DNA of 64,000 nucleotides from Sinomicrobium soli (GTDB lineage Bacteria; Bacteroidota; Bacteroidia; Flavobacteriales; Flavobacteriaceae): the NCBI RefSeq assembly GCF_003285545.1, contig NZ_QLNV01000001.1, positions 310,001 through 374,000 of the forward strand. The letters run 5' to 3'. Numbering within the stretch: the stretch's first letter is position 1; each line of letters begins with the position of its first letter. The position numbers and the translations under genes were made by a program. This document shows positions 36,742-48,400 of this stretch, in pieces. The notes below the pieces were generated by a model, which was not told the DNA's origin, did no database searches, and saw only the letters and a program-made list of their open reading frames with translations.

Positions 36742-39700
36742 TTATACGGCATCGAGTTCCGGGCGGTGTTTCTTTTTCCCGGACCACAAGGCATATATGG
36801 CCGGTATTACAAACAGGGTAAGCACCAGCGAGAACATGGTCCCCCCGATAATTACCACTCCCATACCGATACGGCTGGTAGAGGCGGCCCCGAGCGAAAG
36901 CGCAATGGGCAATGCCCCGAGGGCTATGGTAAGGCTGGTCATCAGTATGGGCCTCAGCCGGGATTCCGCAGCCTCGATAATGGCTTCGGATTTAGACCTT
37001 CCCTCTTCCCTGAGCTGATTGGCAAACTCCACGATCAGTATCCCGTTTTTGGTCACCAGTCCTATCAGCATAATGGTACCGATCTGGCTGAATATATTCC
37101 AGGTCTGCCCGAACAGCCACAGGGAAAACAATGCCCCAGCCACGGCCATGGGTACCGTAAGGATGATAATAAAGGGATCTATAAAACTTTCGAACTGGGC
37201 TGCCAGTATCAGGAATATCAGCAGCAGGGCCAGGCCGAAGGCATAGGAGGTATTGGAACCACTCTCCACAAAATCGCGGGATTCCCCCCCGAGATCGGTG
37301 GTAAATGATTCGTCCAGCACCTTTTCCCTGATCCGGTCCATTGCCGCAATACCATCACCTATGGTCTTTCCGGGCGCCAGGCCGGCCGAAACGGTAGCGG
37401 AGAGATAGCGGTTGTGATGAAACAGCTGGGGCGGACTGCTGTGTTCGGTGATACGGACCACATTGTCCAGCTGTATCAGCTGCCCATTCCTGTTGCGGAC
37501 AAAAATGGTGGCCAGGTCTACGGGGGCCACCCTGTCTTTCCGGTCGAACTGGCCGATCACCTGGTACTGCTTGCCGTTCATCAGGAAATACCCGAAACGC
37601 TGTCCGCTGAGTGACAACTGCAGGGTTTCGGCCACATCGCGAACGGAGACCCCCATGCTCTCCGCCTTCTGCCGGTCGATATCTACATAGACCTCGGGTT
37701 TGTTAAACTTGAGGTCTACATCGGTATAGGAAAAGACAGGGTCCTTTTCCACTTCCCGCATAAATTCCGGGATCTTTTCCTCCAGCTTTTCGAAGTTGGG
37801 GGCCTGGATTATATACTGCACCGGCAGTCCTCCCCTGCGGTTTACCGCAATGGTAGGCCTTTGCGTTACACTGGTTTTCGCCCCTACATACTTTTTGGCC
37901 CAGCGCTCCAGGCCGGTCGCGATCTCATCCTGGGTTCTTTCCCGGTCTTCCGGCGGCACCAGGGCTATATTCGCCCTTCCGCTGTTTACGGCCGAAGTCC
38001 CGAACCCGGGAGACGTGAGTATCAGGCTCACCTTTTTCTCCGGGATAGAATCATTCACCAGTCTGGTGATCGCCGTCATATACCGGTCCATATAGTCATA
38101 CGATGCTCCTTCAGGGGCTGTCACATTGAGTTTTACAAAACTGCGGTCCTCATAAGGGGCAGTTTCCTTGGGCAGGATCACATAAAAGAGCATTATAAGC
38201 CCTATACAGGCCGCCAGAACGGGAAAACTCAGCCATTTTCGCTTCATAAAACCCTGCAAGGCACTGGCGTAGCTCTTGTTCATCATTACAAAATAAGGCT
38301 CTGTAGCCCTGTAAAAACGCGACTGCCCCTGTTTACCGGGTTTCATGAGGTACGCATTGAGCATGGGAGTAAGCGTCAGGGAAACAAAGGCCGAAATAAG
38401 CACCGCCGCTCCCAGCACTACCCCGAACTCACGGAACAGCCTTCCCACAAAACCTTCCAGGAAAATGACCGGGAGAAACACTGCTGCCAGGGTCACGGAA
38501 ATGGAGATCACGGCAAAAAAGATCTCTTTGGCCCCTTTTATCGCCGCCTCTATCGGGCTCAGCCCTTCCTCCACCTTCTTATAGATATTCTCCGTTACCA
38601 CAATACCGTCGTCTACCACCAGCCCGGTGGCCAGTACAATGGCCAGCAAGGTCAGGACGTTTACCGAATATCCTAACAGCCACATAATAAAAAACGTACC
38701 GATAAGGGACACCGGGATATCCAGCAGGGGCCTCAGGGCCATAGACCAGTTCCTGAAAAACAGGAAGATGACCAGTATCACCAGTACAATGGAGATCAGC
38801 AGGGTCTCGGCCACTTCCTCCACGGCCCGTTTTACATATACCGTATCATCGATTACCACATTGAGCTTAAACCCTTCCGGAAGGTCACTGAGCAACCTGT
38901 CGTACTCCTTGTAGAAGGCATCGGCAATTTCCAGGTAGTTGGTCCCCGGCTGCGGAATAATGGCCACCGCCACCATGGGCTGCCCCGAATCGCTCATCTT
39001 GGTTTCCATATTCTCTCCTTCGAGAGCTGCCTTTCCCACATCGCTGAAACGGACTATCCTGTTGCCGTCGGCCCGGATAATGATGTTGTCGAACTCTTCT
39101 TCCGTGGCAAGATTACCTATAGTCCGCACCGTGAGTTCCGTATTATCGCCGGTAAGTTTTCCTGAGGGCAGTTCCACATTCTGCGCCAGGAGCGCATTTC
39201 TGACATCGCCCACCGTAACCCCGTAAGCAGAGAGTTTCAGCGGATCGATCCACAGGCGCATGGCATATTTTCGCTGCCCCCAGATCTGTACGCTGCTCAC
39301 TCCGGGAATGGTCTGTACCCGCTGTGCAATAACATTCTCGGCATAGTCTGAGAGCTCCAGGATATTTTTCACATCGCTCTGAACGGTCATGGAAATAATA
39401 CGCTCGGCATCGGCATCGGCCTTGACCACTACCGGGGGGGCATCGATATCCTCGGGAAGGTTCCGCACGGCCTGGGATACCTTGTCCCTGACATCATTGG
39501 CCGCTTCCTCCAGGTTTTTGTCCAGGTTAAATTCTATACTGATACGGCTTTTGCCCTGGGTACTTGTGGAAGTAATATTCCGGATACCATCGATAGAGTT
39601 AATCGATTTTTCAAGCGGTTCGGTAATCTGCGATTCTATAATCTCCGCATTGGCCCCTGCATAGGAGGTCTGTACGGAAACCTGTGCCGGGTCGATGGAG

Positions 39701-39813
39701 GGAAACTCCCTTATCCCGAGATACATATACCCCAGCACCCCGAAAAGGATGATCAAAATATTCATCACCAGGGCCAGCACCGGTCGTTTTATACTTATGG
39801 TAGATAAATTCAT
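36742..39813 (-). CDS. RND efflux inner membrane pump
   Basis: 1023 residues. AcrB/MexW-like proton-driven exporter. N-terminal TM helix at residues 10-28, periplasmic motif SYAGANAEIIESQITEPLE, the Asp pair in GLVVDDGIVVTENIYKKVE for proton relay, and the C-terminal block GLVTKNGILIVEFANQLREE. Differs clearly from the pump at 27.5-30.7 kb (DDGIVVTEN versus DDAIIVVEA), so the two are not a recent duplication. 24 bases after the adaptor gene. Confidence 0.95.
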   Translation of the reverse strand: MNLSTISIKRPVLALVMNILIILFGVLGYMYLGIREFPSIDPAQVSVQTSYAGANAEIIESQITEPLEKSINSIDGIRNITSTSTQGKSRISIEFNLDKNLEEAANDVRDKVSQAVRNLPEDIDAPPVVVKADADAERIISMTVQSDVKNILELSDYAENVIAQRVQTIPGVSSVQIWGQRKYAMRLWIDPLKLSAYGVTVGDVRNALLAQNVELPSGKLTGDNTELTVRTIGNLATEEEFDNIIIRADGNRIVRFSDVGKAALEGENMETKMSDSGQPMVAVAIIPQPGTNYLEIADAFYKEYDRLLSDLPEGFKLNVVIDDTVYVKRAVEEVAETLLISIVLVILVIFLFFRNWSMALRPLLDIPVSLIGTFFIMWLLGYSVNVLTLLAIVLATGLVVDDGIVVTENIYKKVEEGLSPIEAAIKGAKEIFFAVISISVTLAAVFLPVIFLEGFVGRLFREFGVVLGAAVLISAFVSLTLTPMLNAYLMKPGKQGQSRFYRATEPYFVMMNKSYASALQGFMKRKWLSFPVLAACIGLIMLFYVILPKETAPYEDRSFVKLNVTAPEGASYDYMDRYMTAITRLVNDSIPEKKVSLILTSPGFGTSAVNSGRANIALVPPEDRERTQDEIATGLERWAKKYVGAKTSVTQRPTIAVNRRGGLPVQYIIQAPNFEKLEEKIPEFMREVEKDPVFSYTDVDLKFNKPEVYVDIDRQKAESMGVSVRDVAETLQLSLSGQRFGYFLMNGKQYQVIGQFDRKDRVAPVDLATIFVRNRNGQLIQLDNVVRITEHSSPPQLFHHNRYLSATVSAGLAPGKTIGDGIAAMDRIREKVLDESFTTDLGGESRDFVESGSNTSYAFGLALLLIFLILAAQFESFIDPFIIILTVPMAVAGALFSLWLFGQTWNIFSQIGTIMLIGLVTKNGILIVEFANQLREEGRSKSEAIIEAAESRLRPILMTSLTIALGALPIALSLGAASTSRIGMGVVIIGGTMFSLVLTLFVIPAIYALWSGKKKHRPELDAV

Positions 39814-39837
39814 CTGGAAGAGCTAAAGAAGTATTTT

Positions 39838-40893
39838 TTAATGATCGAGCACCACGTCTACTGCCGCCCCGTTCTCCAGGGCCATGATCCCGTAGGTCAG
39901 AATGGTATCTCCCGGCTGCAGTCCGGAAAGCACCCTTACATCACTGCTGGTACGCGCCCCGGTTTCCACCTGTACGGCCTGTGCCTTACCCTTTCTTACC
40001 ACAAAAACCTCTTTCCCGTTCTGTATCGGGATCAGGGCCTCCGAAGGTACCATAAGAGCATCGGGCACCACTTCGAGCGGGAATTTCACGTTCACGAACA
40101 TCCCCGGGTATAATTGCCCTTCACTGTTGTCTGCCACCGCCCTCATTTTGAGGGTACGGGTAGTTACATCCACTTCAGGTTCTATGGCATACACCCTGGC
40201 GGTAAATGATCTTCCCGTGTCGGTAGTCGTAAATGTGAATTCACTGTTGACCTTCATCCGGGACACATATTTTTCAGGAATGGAGAACGTGAGTTTCAGC
40301 TGGTCGGTATTCACCAGCCTGGCCACTGTAGTAGAAGGGGTCACATACGTTCCTTTCGAAATATTGCGCAAACCGATAGTTCCGGAAAAGGGTGCGCGAA
40401 CAGAAGTCTTGTACCGCTGTGCCGAGATAAGCTCTGCCTCGGCACTGGCCGATTCGTAATCGGCGCTGGCCATATCGTATTCTTCCTGGCTTATCCCCTG
40501 TTTTTCGAGCAGCAGTTTCGCCCTGCGTTCATTTTCGGCAGCGAGTTTCTTTGCCGTCTCCGCCTTCGAAAGCTGAGCGGTCAGCTCGATATCGTCTACC
40601 TTAAAGAGCACCTGCCCTTCCGACACCCGCGAGCCTTCCCGGAAATAGATCTCCCTGACCACTCCCGATACCTCGCTGCGAATGTCCACCAGTTCATTGG
40701 CCTCCAGCGACCCCGAAAGCGACAAGCGGTTCTCAAATTTCTCCGGTTTTACGATCATACCGGAAATCGGGAGGGGCCCTTTTTCCTTCCCCCCCACAAA
40801 CGCAGTCGCTTCCTTATTTTCACTGACCCTGTATACAATAAGGGCTACAAGCCCCAGAATCAACAGGCCATAGACCATCATACGTATTTTCAT
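39838..40893 (-). CDS. RND efflux periplasmic adaptor
   Basis: 351 residues. One N-terminal TM helix (residues 5-21) anchors it in the inner membrane; no lipobox. Lipoyl-like parts at VDIRSEVSGVVREIYFREGS and VRAPFSGTIGLRNISKGTYV with a short alpha hairpin of about 60 residues between, then a beta-barrel domain and FPLEVVPDALMVPSEALI. Forms a three-gene operon with the following pump and TolC-type channel. No regulator gene adjoins it. Confidence 0.93.
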   Translation of the reverse strand: MKIRMMVYGLLILGLVALIVYRVSENKEATAFVGGKEKGPLPISGMIVKPEKFENRLSLSGSLEANELVDIRSEVSGVVREIYFREGSRVSEGQVLFKVDDIELTAQLSKAETAKKLAAENERRAKLLLEKQGISQEEYDMASADYESASAEAELISAQRYKTSVRAPFSGTIGLRNISKGTYVTPSTTVARLVNTDQLKLTFSIPEKYVSRMKVNSEFTFTTTDTGRSFTARVYAIEPEVDVTTRTLKMRAVADNSEGQLYPGMFVNVKFPLEVVPDALMVPSEALIPIQNGKEVFVVRKGKAQAVQVETGARTSSDVRVLSGLQPGDTILTYGIMALENGAAVDVVLDH

Positions 40894-41280
40894 ACTGCAG
40901 ATTAGGTTAGTATTTTATAATGATTAGGATATTACGGTGTTGCCCATATTAAGGTTTTCACCCTTTGGACTCTGCAATTATAAGACATTATAATCCTATA
41001 AAGGTTTAATCCTGTTTTAAATTTACATACATTCACATTTTTTTAAGAAAAAAGTGTTAAAAACACCGTTGTATATTCTTTTTTAACAGGAATTAGGAGA
41101 CCTGCCGATTTTTAATCAATAGGAGAAATACATGTTCCTGGCACTCAAACAAAAACAACAGGCCCCCGGAATTCCGGAAGCCTGTTGTTTTTACAGTTAT
41201 TGGGTTAACAGGTTATTGGGTTATTGAGTACTGTCTGAATAACCCGATTAACTCAATATTCTACCATCCCCAAGACAGTT
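40894..41280. other. Intergenic region between efflux operon 2 and the M16 gene
   Basis: 387 bases. It holds the efflux promoter region at its left and the strong terminator at 41151-41192 at its right. Between the terminator and the M16 stop are short near-repeats of GGTTATTG (41210-41227) that can pair with AATAACCC downstream. Confidence 0.5.
41151..41192 (-). terminator. Terminator of the SusCD-M16 operon
   Basis: Thirteen perfect pairs, AAAAACAACAGGC with GCCTGTTGTTTTT, enclosing the palindrome CCGGAATTCCGG. A and T runs on both sides allow action in both directions; it lies 90 bases past the M16 stop. Confidence 0.8.
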
Positions 41281-44112
41281 TTACTGCTCATACTTTTCGG
41301 GAACAAGGATAAACTCGGCATAGTTCTCATCATTAAAATACTTTTTTGCATTTTCCCTGAAATAGTCGGAGTCCAGCTTTTCGAGTTCTTCTTCGTAATT
41401 CAGAAACCCGTCCATTTCAAGTCCGTATTCATAGGCCCTCTTAAGCCGTGAGATCCAGAAACTATCGTTTTTCAATGATACTTCCATATGAGAAATTTCC
41501 GCTTTCTTGATCTTGTTTACATTTTCGGCAGAAACACCATGTTCTTTAATCGCGTCTATCTCTTCCAGCACCCTCGCCTTCAGCTTCTCCACATTTTCAG
41601 GAGCACAGGTAAAGCGCACCTGCATTCTGTACCAGCCATACGGCCTGTCGGTCGTAAAACCGCTTACCCTGACGCCATATACCCCCGACATCTTTTCCCG
41701 CAGCTCTTCGGTCAGGCGTATCTTGAGTACTTTGGCCAGCAGGTTCAGGTCCCTGGCCTTTTCAGGGGTGTATTCCAGCGTACCCGTAAAGCGCATATCC
41801 ACTTCGCTTTTGTTTTCTACGCCTTTTTTGACCACCTTTGATATTCTTCCCTTTACTCTCCGTTGCCCGATATCTTTCCAGTTGCTCTGTACAGCAGTAT
41901 CCGAAGGAAGGCTTGCCAGGTATTGTTCGGAGAGCGAGGCTATGGTATCCGGATCGAAATTACCGGCAAAAATAAAGGTAAATCCGTTGGCATTGGAGAA
42001 ACGCTCCCTGTAGAATTCGTATGCCGTGTCCAGGTCGAGATCCTTTTCTATCTGCTCCGGTGTCAGGGGAACAGCTCTTAAATGATTGTTCAGCATGGTC
42101 CTGGAGATCACCTCTTCAAAATAAGTTCCCGGGTTATCTTCCGCTCCTTCGTACATCGATTTAACTCTTTCCTTATACGCCCCGAAACTGTCTTCATCCT
42201 TATGGGGTGCGGTAAAATAAAGGTGTACCATCTGGAACATTCTCTCCAGTTCGGCGGTATTACTCTGTGCCCGGAAAAGTTCATCGTAATAATTGAGATA
42301 AGGCGTTACACTTACGTTTTTACCCATATTCAGTTTTTGCAACTGTGTGTTCGACAAACCGTTCAATCCGCTTTCCAGGATAATTTTTCCAGCCTCCCTG
42401 GCAGAAACATAAATACTGTCTGCGGCCACAGAACTTCCACCGGGGCGGAACCCGTTCATGGCAATAATGTCGTTCTGGAAGGTGGTAGGTTTTGCCATAA
42501 CGGTAACCCCGTTTTTGTATTTCCACGTAGTGACATCTACAGTCTTATTGTAGGTCCTACTTTCCAGGATACCGGGAGACGGCCTGTTTTTCATCAGTTC
42601 CAGGCCGGCAACATCATCCTTATAGGGTTCCAGTTCCATTTTTCCCGAATCGCTGACCAGGCCGATCAGCTCTTTTTCGGAAGGAAGCCTGTCCCGGATC
42701 TTTTCCGGGGCAGTCAGCACTATGGCAATATTGGAAGGGGTTATCCATTGTTCGGCTATGGCATTGACCTCATCCACGGAGATACCCGGAAGGGTTTTCT
42801 CATAAAAATCATACCTGAAATCTTCACTGACCACCGGGTCTTCAAAAGTAAAATGATCTATCAGCCTTTCCACATAAATACGACTCGGAATTTTATCGGC
42901 CTCTTTCTTGTAAAAATCGGCATTGGCAAGCATCTGCGATTTATACCTCTCCAGCTCTTCCGGAGTAAAACCGAACCTTTTTGCCCGCTCACTTTCGGCA
43001 ACCAGCGCGCGGATACCATCGCTTATCCTGGCATCCTTCAGGTCGGCCCTGAGCGAGTAACTGTCCATATTACCCAAAAACAGCCCGATACCGGCTACCG
43101 CTTTTATAAAGGGGGCGTCCCCGCTTTGTGCAACTTCGTCCAGTCGCTGGCGCAGCATCCCGGAATACATGGTGCGCAACATCGACGCCTTGTAATCCTC
43201 GTATGTCCGGACATCTTCGCCCTCTCTTTTGTAATAGATGGAAATCCGGGTGTCGTTGGTTTCCTTGTCGGTGATCACCGCAGCCAATGGCTTTTTGTTT
43301 TCCGGTATTTGGTAAACCTTTCGCTCCCTCGGGTTTTCAGGAGCTTTCATACTACCGAATTCCTTCCTGATTTTTGCCTCGATCTCTTCTACGTCAAAAT
43401 CACCCACCAGTACCAGGGCCTGCAGATCCGGACGGTACCAATCCCTGTAATACCTCCTCATGGCATCGTATTCGGAGTGGAGTATCACATCCAAAGTACC
43501 GATAGGCAGGCGGTCTGCATACCTCGAATGGTTGGTGAGCACGGGAACAGACTGGTAATACATCCGCATACCGGCCCCGCTTCTGGCCCTCAGTTCTTCG
43601 GCGATCACTCCTCTTTCATTGTCAATCTCTTCACCGGTAAACGTAATCCCGTCGGCCCAGTCTCTAAGCACCTGCAGGCTGGTGTTAAAAACATCCTCTT
43701 TATCGGTAGGCACCGAAAGCTTGTATACCGTTTCGTCGAAACCGGTATGGGCATTGAGATCTGCCCCGAATTCCACCCCTACACTCTGAAGGTAATCGAT
43801 AAGCTTGTTCTTTTCAAAATTCCGGGTCCCGTTAAACGCCATGTGTTCCACAAAATGCGCCAGCCCCTGCTGGTCGTCATCTTCCAGGAGCGAACCGGCA
43901 TTGACCACCAGTCTCAGTTCTGCCCTGTTCTCCGCCCTGGTATTCTTTTTGATGTAATAGGTAAGCCCGTTTTCGAGTTTTCCCGTTTTTACGGAAGGGT
44001 CGAACGGAAGCTCCTTCCCGGGGTTGGTAATGTCGTTGTTCCGTTGTGCATTTGCAATGCCTGTCAGCCCTGCGAACAACAGCAATAAAAATACTATGCG
44101 TATGGATCTCAT
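41281..44112 (-). CDS. M16 family (pitrilysin/insulinase-type) metalloprotease
   Basis: 943 residues with a signal peptide (residues 1-22, ending near ANAQ). The inverted zinc motif HFVEH is at residues 86-90, with the further Glu ligand in the NERGVIAEE block. Two M16 halves: the N-terminal one is catalytic and the C-terminal one is the inactive partner. Periplasmic; degrades small peptides. It follows the SusD gene by 37 bases in what looks like one operon with SusC, suggesting that the Sus pair imports peptides which this protease then cuts. Confidence 0.93.
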   Translation of the reverse strand: MRSIRIVFLLLLFAGLTGIANAQRNNDITNPGKELPFDPSVKTGKLENGLTYYIKKNTRAENRAELRLVVNAGSLLEDDDQQGLAHFVEHMAFNGTRNFEKNKLIDYLQSVGVEFGADLNAHTGFDETVYKLSVPTDKEDVFNTSLQVLRDWADGITFTGEEIDNERGVIAEELRARSGAGMRMYYQSVPVLTNHSRYADRLPIGTLDVILHSEYDAMRRYYRDWYRPDLQALVLVGDFDVEEIEAKIRKEFGSMKAPENPRERKVYQIPENKKPLAAVITDKETNDTRISIYYKREGEDVRTYEDYKASMLRTMYSGMLRQRLDEVAQSGDAPFIKAVAGIGLFLGNMDSYSLRADLKDARISDGIRALVAESERAKRFGFTPEELERYKSQMLANADFYKKEADKIPSRIYVERLIDHFTFEDPVVSEDFRYDFYEKTLPGISVDEVNAIAEQWITPSNIAIVLTAPEKIRDRLPSEKELIGLVSDSGKMELEPYKDDVAGLELMKNRPSPGILESRTYNKTVDVTTWKYKNGVTVMAKPTTFQNDIIAMNGFRPGGSSVAADSIYVSAREAGKIILESGLNGLSNTQLQKLNMGKNVSVTPYLNYYDELFRAQSNTAELERMFQMVHLYFTAPHKDEDSFGAYKERVKSMYEGAEDNPGTYFEEVISRTMLNNHLRAVPLTPEQIEKDLDLDTAYEFYRERFSNANGFTFIFAGNFDPDTIASLSEQYLASLPSDTAVQSNWKDIGQRRVKGRISKVVKKGVENKSEVDMRFTGTLEYTPEKARDLNLLAKVLKIRLTEELREKMSGVYGVRVSGFTTDRPYGWYRMQVRFTCAPENVEKLKARVLEEIDAIKEHGVSAENVNKIKKAEISHMEVSLKNDSFWISRLKRAYEYGLEMDGFLNYEEELEKLDSDYFRENAKKYFNDENYAEFILVPEKYEQ

Positions 44113-44149
44113 TTAGATTTTTTTTAAATTGAATATTCAGGTTTTGTTT

Positions 44150-45484
44150 TTAGAAATTATAACCGGGATTCTGATCCTCGTATCCTATCAGTTTGTTTCC
44201 CTCGATCTCTGTAAGCGGTATGGGCAGTATATACTGATCGGTACTGGTAATGGAAGGTTTCAGTTCCATGGCCTTGTCAAAGCGTATGGCGGCAAACCAT
44301 TCACTGCCGTTCTCAAAGGCCAGCTCCCGGACGATCTCTTCAAAAATATCGTCCATCAGTTCATCCATGGTCTCCGCTTCGGAGTCTCCTGTCTCTACCC
44401 TGTTCCTTATCTCGTTTAGCGGCACCCGGGCCTCTTCTACCGTTGCCCCGCTTCTCGCCAGGCCTTCGGCCTTGATAAGGTACATCTCGGCAAGCCTTAA
44501 AAAATAGGTAGGCCTGAATGTGGCGGCATTATTCACCTTGAGGATGGTTTGCCCCGAATAGGTGAGCGGTTGTCGCGGATCTCCTTCCATGAGTTCGGGA
44601 AACCAGGTATCCCCGGTCCTTCCGGAGTAAAAACGTTTGCGGTTGTTCTGGTCCAGGTCAGAATTGGCATCCCTGTAAGTCTGGAAGATAAGCTCGGTGG
44701 AGCTGAGCCCCTTGTCAAAGACATCGGCAAAACTGCCTTCCAGCTGTACAGCCCCGGAATTGATCACCCTGTCGGCCATATCGGCAGCTTCGGCATATTC
44801 GCCCATAAAGAGCAACACCTTTGCCTTCAGGGCCATTGCCGTAAGTTTGGAAGCCCTGTAATTTACCGTAAAATCAGGAGCGTTCTCCACAGCAAAATCC
44901 AGGTCAGACAGTATCTGGGTATAACATTCCATAACGCTGCTTCTCTCCTTGTCGCGGGTTACAAAGTTTACAGGTGCTGTTCGCAAAACCACACCGAGCT
45001 CACTCGAAGTATCGTAAAACTGTCCGTAATACCGCAACAGGTCGAAGGTGGTCATAGCCCTCAGAAAATGGGCTTCCCCTATAATCTCCATACGGGTTTC
45101 TTCCGAGATCTCCTCCGAAGGTAATTCTGCGGTAAGTGTAATACTGTTATTGGCCATGTCCATTACCGTGTAGATCGCCCTCCAAAAATTCCTCACGTTT
45201 GTGTTCTCCATGGTCAGGTCATTATTCACAAACTGGGCATCGCCTATATTGTTCATGGTACCTATCATGGCCGAAGGGATAAGTTCGGAATGCATATAAT
45301 AGTGAGCCAAAGGATATGCCACTATCTGGGCATAGGCCCCGTTGAGCAGGGCCCTGGCATCATCTTCATCGGTAACCACATTAGAAGGCACGAGGTTGTC
45401 CGGCGGGTCCTGGTCGATGGAATCCACCAGGTTGCACGAGATCGTCAACAGGAACAGTAAACTATATATCGGTTTTTTTATCAT
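44150..45484 (-). CDS. SusD/RagB family nutrient-binding lipoprotein
   Basis: 444 residues. Surface lipoprotein lid of a SusCD importer. Lipoprotein signal ends at LTISC (Cys17). Helical TPR-like scaffold: EDDARALLNGAYAQIVAYP, AHFLRAMTTFDLLRYYGQF, and the C-terminal FLRLAEMYLIKAEGLARSG and ERRELAFEN-like block (REIVRELAFENGSEWFAAIR) typical of the family. Substrate is not readable; the M16 neighbour hints at peptides. Eleven bases after the SusC gene. Confidence 0.95.
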   Translation of the reverse strand: MIKKPIYSLLFLLTISCNLVDSIDQDPPDNLVPSNVVTDEDDARALLNGAYAQIVAYPLAHYYMHSELIPSAMIGTMNNIGDAQFVNNDLTMENTNVRNFWRAIYTVMDMANNSITLTAELPSEEISEETRMEIIGEAHFLRAMTTFDLLRYYGQFYDTSSELGVVLRTAPVNFVTRDKERSSVMECYTQILSDLDFAVENAPDFTVNYRASKLTAMALKAKVLLFMGEYAEAADMADRVINSGAVQLEGSFADVFDKGLSSTELIFQTYRDANSDLDQNNRKRFYSGRTGDTWFPELMEGDPRQPLTYSGQTILKVNNAATFRPTYFLRLAEMYLIKAEGLARSGATVEEARVPLNEIRNRVETGDSEAETMDELMDDIFEEIVRELAFENGSEWFAAIRFDKAMELKPSITSTDQYILPIPLTEIEGNKLIGYEDQNPGYNF

Positions 45485-45495
45485 CGCTATTCTCT

Positions 45496-48400
45496 TTAAA
45501 ATTTAATATTGATTCCAAGGCTGTAAATACTCGGTATGGGATACCTGTTCGTGTCCCTTCCGGCTCCCGATATATCGTTGTTAAAAAGAGTCCCTCCCTG
45601 CGGATTGGCTCCGGGATAACCGGTAATGGTAAAGAGGTTCTGTGCTACTCCATATACTGCGATACCGTCGATAAAGTCCAGTTTCTGTAAAATACGCTTT
45701 GGCATATCATACCTCAGGTTCAGCGTATTCAGCCGCAGATAAGAAGCATCGTGCACGTAGTGACTTGAGATCCGCCGGTTATTGTTAGGATCTCCATAAA
45801 TGGCACGCGGTTGACGTGTAGGGTTTTCAGGGGTCCATCCGTTTAAGGCATCCACAAGTTTATTTTCCCCACTGAATGTATTAAAGAAATTGACATCCTG
45901 GGCTTGTGCATACCAGAAGAGATCATTCCCTATAGAATAGCTGAACTGGGCCGACAGGCTAAGCTGCTTATACCGGAAGGTAGAGGCAAAGCCCCCGAAC
46001 ACATCGGGTTGCGCATCCCCGATAATCGTCTGGTCCAGGACAGTAATCTTCCCATCCGGCACCCCGTCCGGGCCGGTAATATCCTTAAAACGAAGGTCGC
46101 CGGGGGCGGTTTCAGCATGTTGATACACCCCGTCAGGAGCAGCTGCATTAAGGGCATCAATGGCTGCCTGGTCCTGAAATATCCCCTCGGCTTCATACCC
46201 ATAAATCAACCCTATGGCGCTCCCTTCCTTGAGCTGACCTCCATTATTCGGAATACCGGATACAATACCATTCTCATCTTTGTAATCATCTCCTACGCTT
46301 ACCAGAACATTTTTGTTCCTGGTCGCATTTACACGTATATTCCAGGAGAAATCCTTAGATCGTATAAGGTCTGCATGGAGCAGGAGTTCCAGCCCGGTAT
46401 TCCGGGTTTCCCCGGCATTAGCCAACACCGTGACGATACCTGTGCTAACAGGAGGAATAACGGGAAAAATGGCATCATAGGTATCCTTGCGGTAATAGCC
46501 GAATTCCCCGGAGATCCGGTTGTCAAAGAGCCCGAACTCAAGTCCGAAATCCAGCTGGTCGGTGGTTTCCCATTTCAGGCGGTCGTTCCCGAGTTGTGTC
46601 AGTATAACGGCACTTTCACCTCCGTACTGATAGGTCTCATAAAGCGTCCTCCATTGGTATGCCCCAAGATCCTGTTGCCCTGTTTTTCCGATACTCGCCT
46701 TGAATTTCAGGTTATTCAGTGTTTTATTTCCCCGGAGAAATTCTTCCTCGGAAGCCCGCCAGGCCACAGCTACTGCCGGGAAGAAGGCATATTTGTTCTC
46801 TTTGGCGAATTTGGAGGAGCCGTCTACCCTACCCACCAGGGTTGCCAGGTAGCGCGAATCATAATCGTAATACAACCTGCCGAAATACGAGGCCAGCCCG
46901 GAACCTTCACTGGTAGAAAGCCCCCCGTTACCTAAGGTCGCACTGCTCACATTGTCGAGTATACCATTGCTAAACCCTTCTCCGAATGCCTTGTTATACG
47001 ATTTATTAACGTTTTCAAAGGTAGTCCCCAATACCGCATCAACATGGTGAAGTTCATCCCACTGCCTGAAATAGGTCAGGGTGGTCTGCCACTGTGTTAC
47101 GGCAGACTGGCTCCGGCTGTCCTGGGCATATCCTTCTCCAGTTCCCTGCAGGCGGCTCCAGCCTCCTCTAAAGGTAAATGCAGGGTAAAAGCTTTTTTGT
47201 ATCCCGCTATTGTAATTCACCGATAAACGCGTTTCCGCCTTAAGCCCTTCCATCAGTTCAAGACCGGTAAAAAATGTTCCTAAGAACAAAAACGTATTAT
47301 TGGCATTATTCGCTTCCGAAAGCGCAGCCGGGCTTTCGAGGTTATAGTATGGCGAAAACGTATAATTCCCGTCTTCATCACGTACCGGAAGGTCCGGTCT
47401 GAAACGGAATATACGATCATACAAACCTGCATCCGTAGCAAATTGTTCCGCATATGTCGCCTGTATCCGGGTCCCGAAATTCCAGGTCCTGGTAGCGTTA
47501 GTGTTCAGGTTAAGATTTATGGTGTAACGCTTCCGTTCCGAGCCTTTAAATCCCGCTTTTTCATCCAGGGCCGATAGGGAAGCGGAATACCGTGTTGCGG
47601 AAGTTCCTCCGCGAGCACTGAAATTCGCCGTGGTGGTAATTCTGTTACCCGGGTCCATGATATCTTCCCAGTTGGTATCGGCGTCACCGAAATAGCTGCC
47701 GTCCCTAACCGCATTGGCAAAAGCATCGGTCCGGGAACTGTTTTCTACGGCAGTAGTCCAGGCCTCCTTAAACTGGGTGGCATTGAATACATCCAGTCCC
47801 GGTAGCTCCTGTATGGAAGAGGACAGGTCGAACTCAAAATTCACATCGCTGTTCCGCGATCCCTGCTTGGTATTGATAATGATTACCCCGTTGGCCGCTC
47901 TCGAACCGTAAATTGCTGCTGCCGAAGCATCCTTCAGGACGGAGATGGACTCTATATCGTTGGGGTTTATATTACCTACGGGAGTACTCAGCCCCTGGTT
48001 GTCCAGTTCCTGTCCGAGCGACTGCCCTTCAGACCCCCCAATGGGAATATTGCTCTCGGCCACCACGGGTATGCCGTCGATCACAAAGAGGGGCTGGTTA
48101 GACCCGAAAAGGGAAGTCGTCCCCCTGATCCTTATTTTGGAGGCCGATCCGGGCTGGCCGTTGGGAGAGCTGACGTTCACCCCGGCTACAAGCCCTTGTA
48201 ACCCCTGGTCTACATTAATGGCCGGCGCCTGGTTGTGAAAGCTCTCCATATCGACCACCCCGACAGAACCGGTGATATTTTCCTTTTTGACCTCCCCGTA
48301 ACCGATGATGACAACCTCTTCGATCTCCTCTACAGACGTCTCCATCCGTATATCCACCACCGTGCGGTTTGCGACTTCCTCCTCAAGGGTTTCAAACCCG

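Noticed and set aside
41210-41275. Short GGTTATTG repeats as a CRISPR or minisatellite
   Set aside because: Only two to three imperfect units and no spacers of constant length.
42082-44088. 668-codon plus-strand ORF within the M16 gene
   Set aside because: Shadow frame; the opposite strand has signal peptide, zinc motif and operon context.
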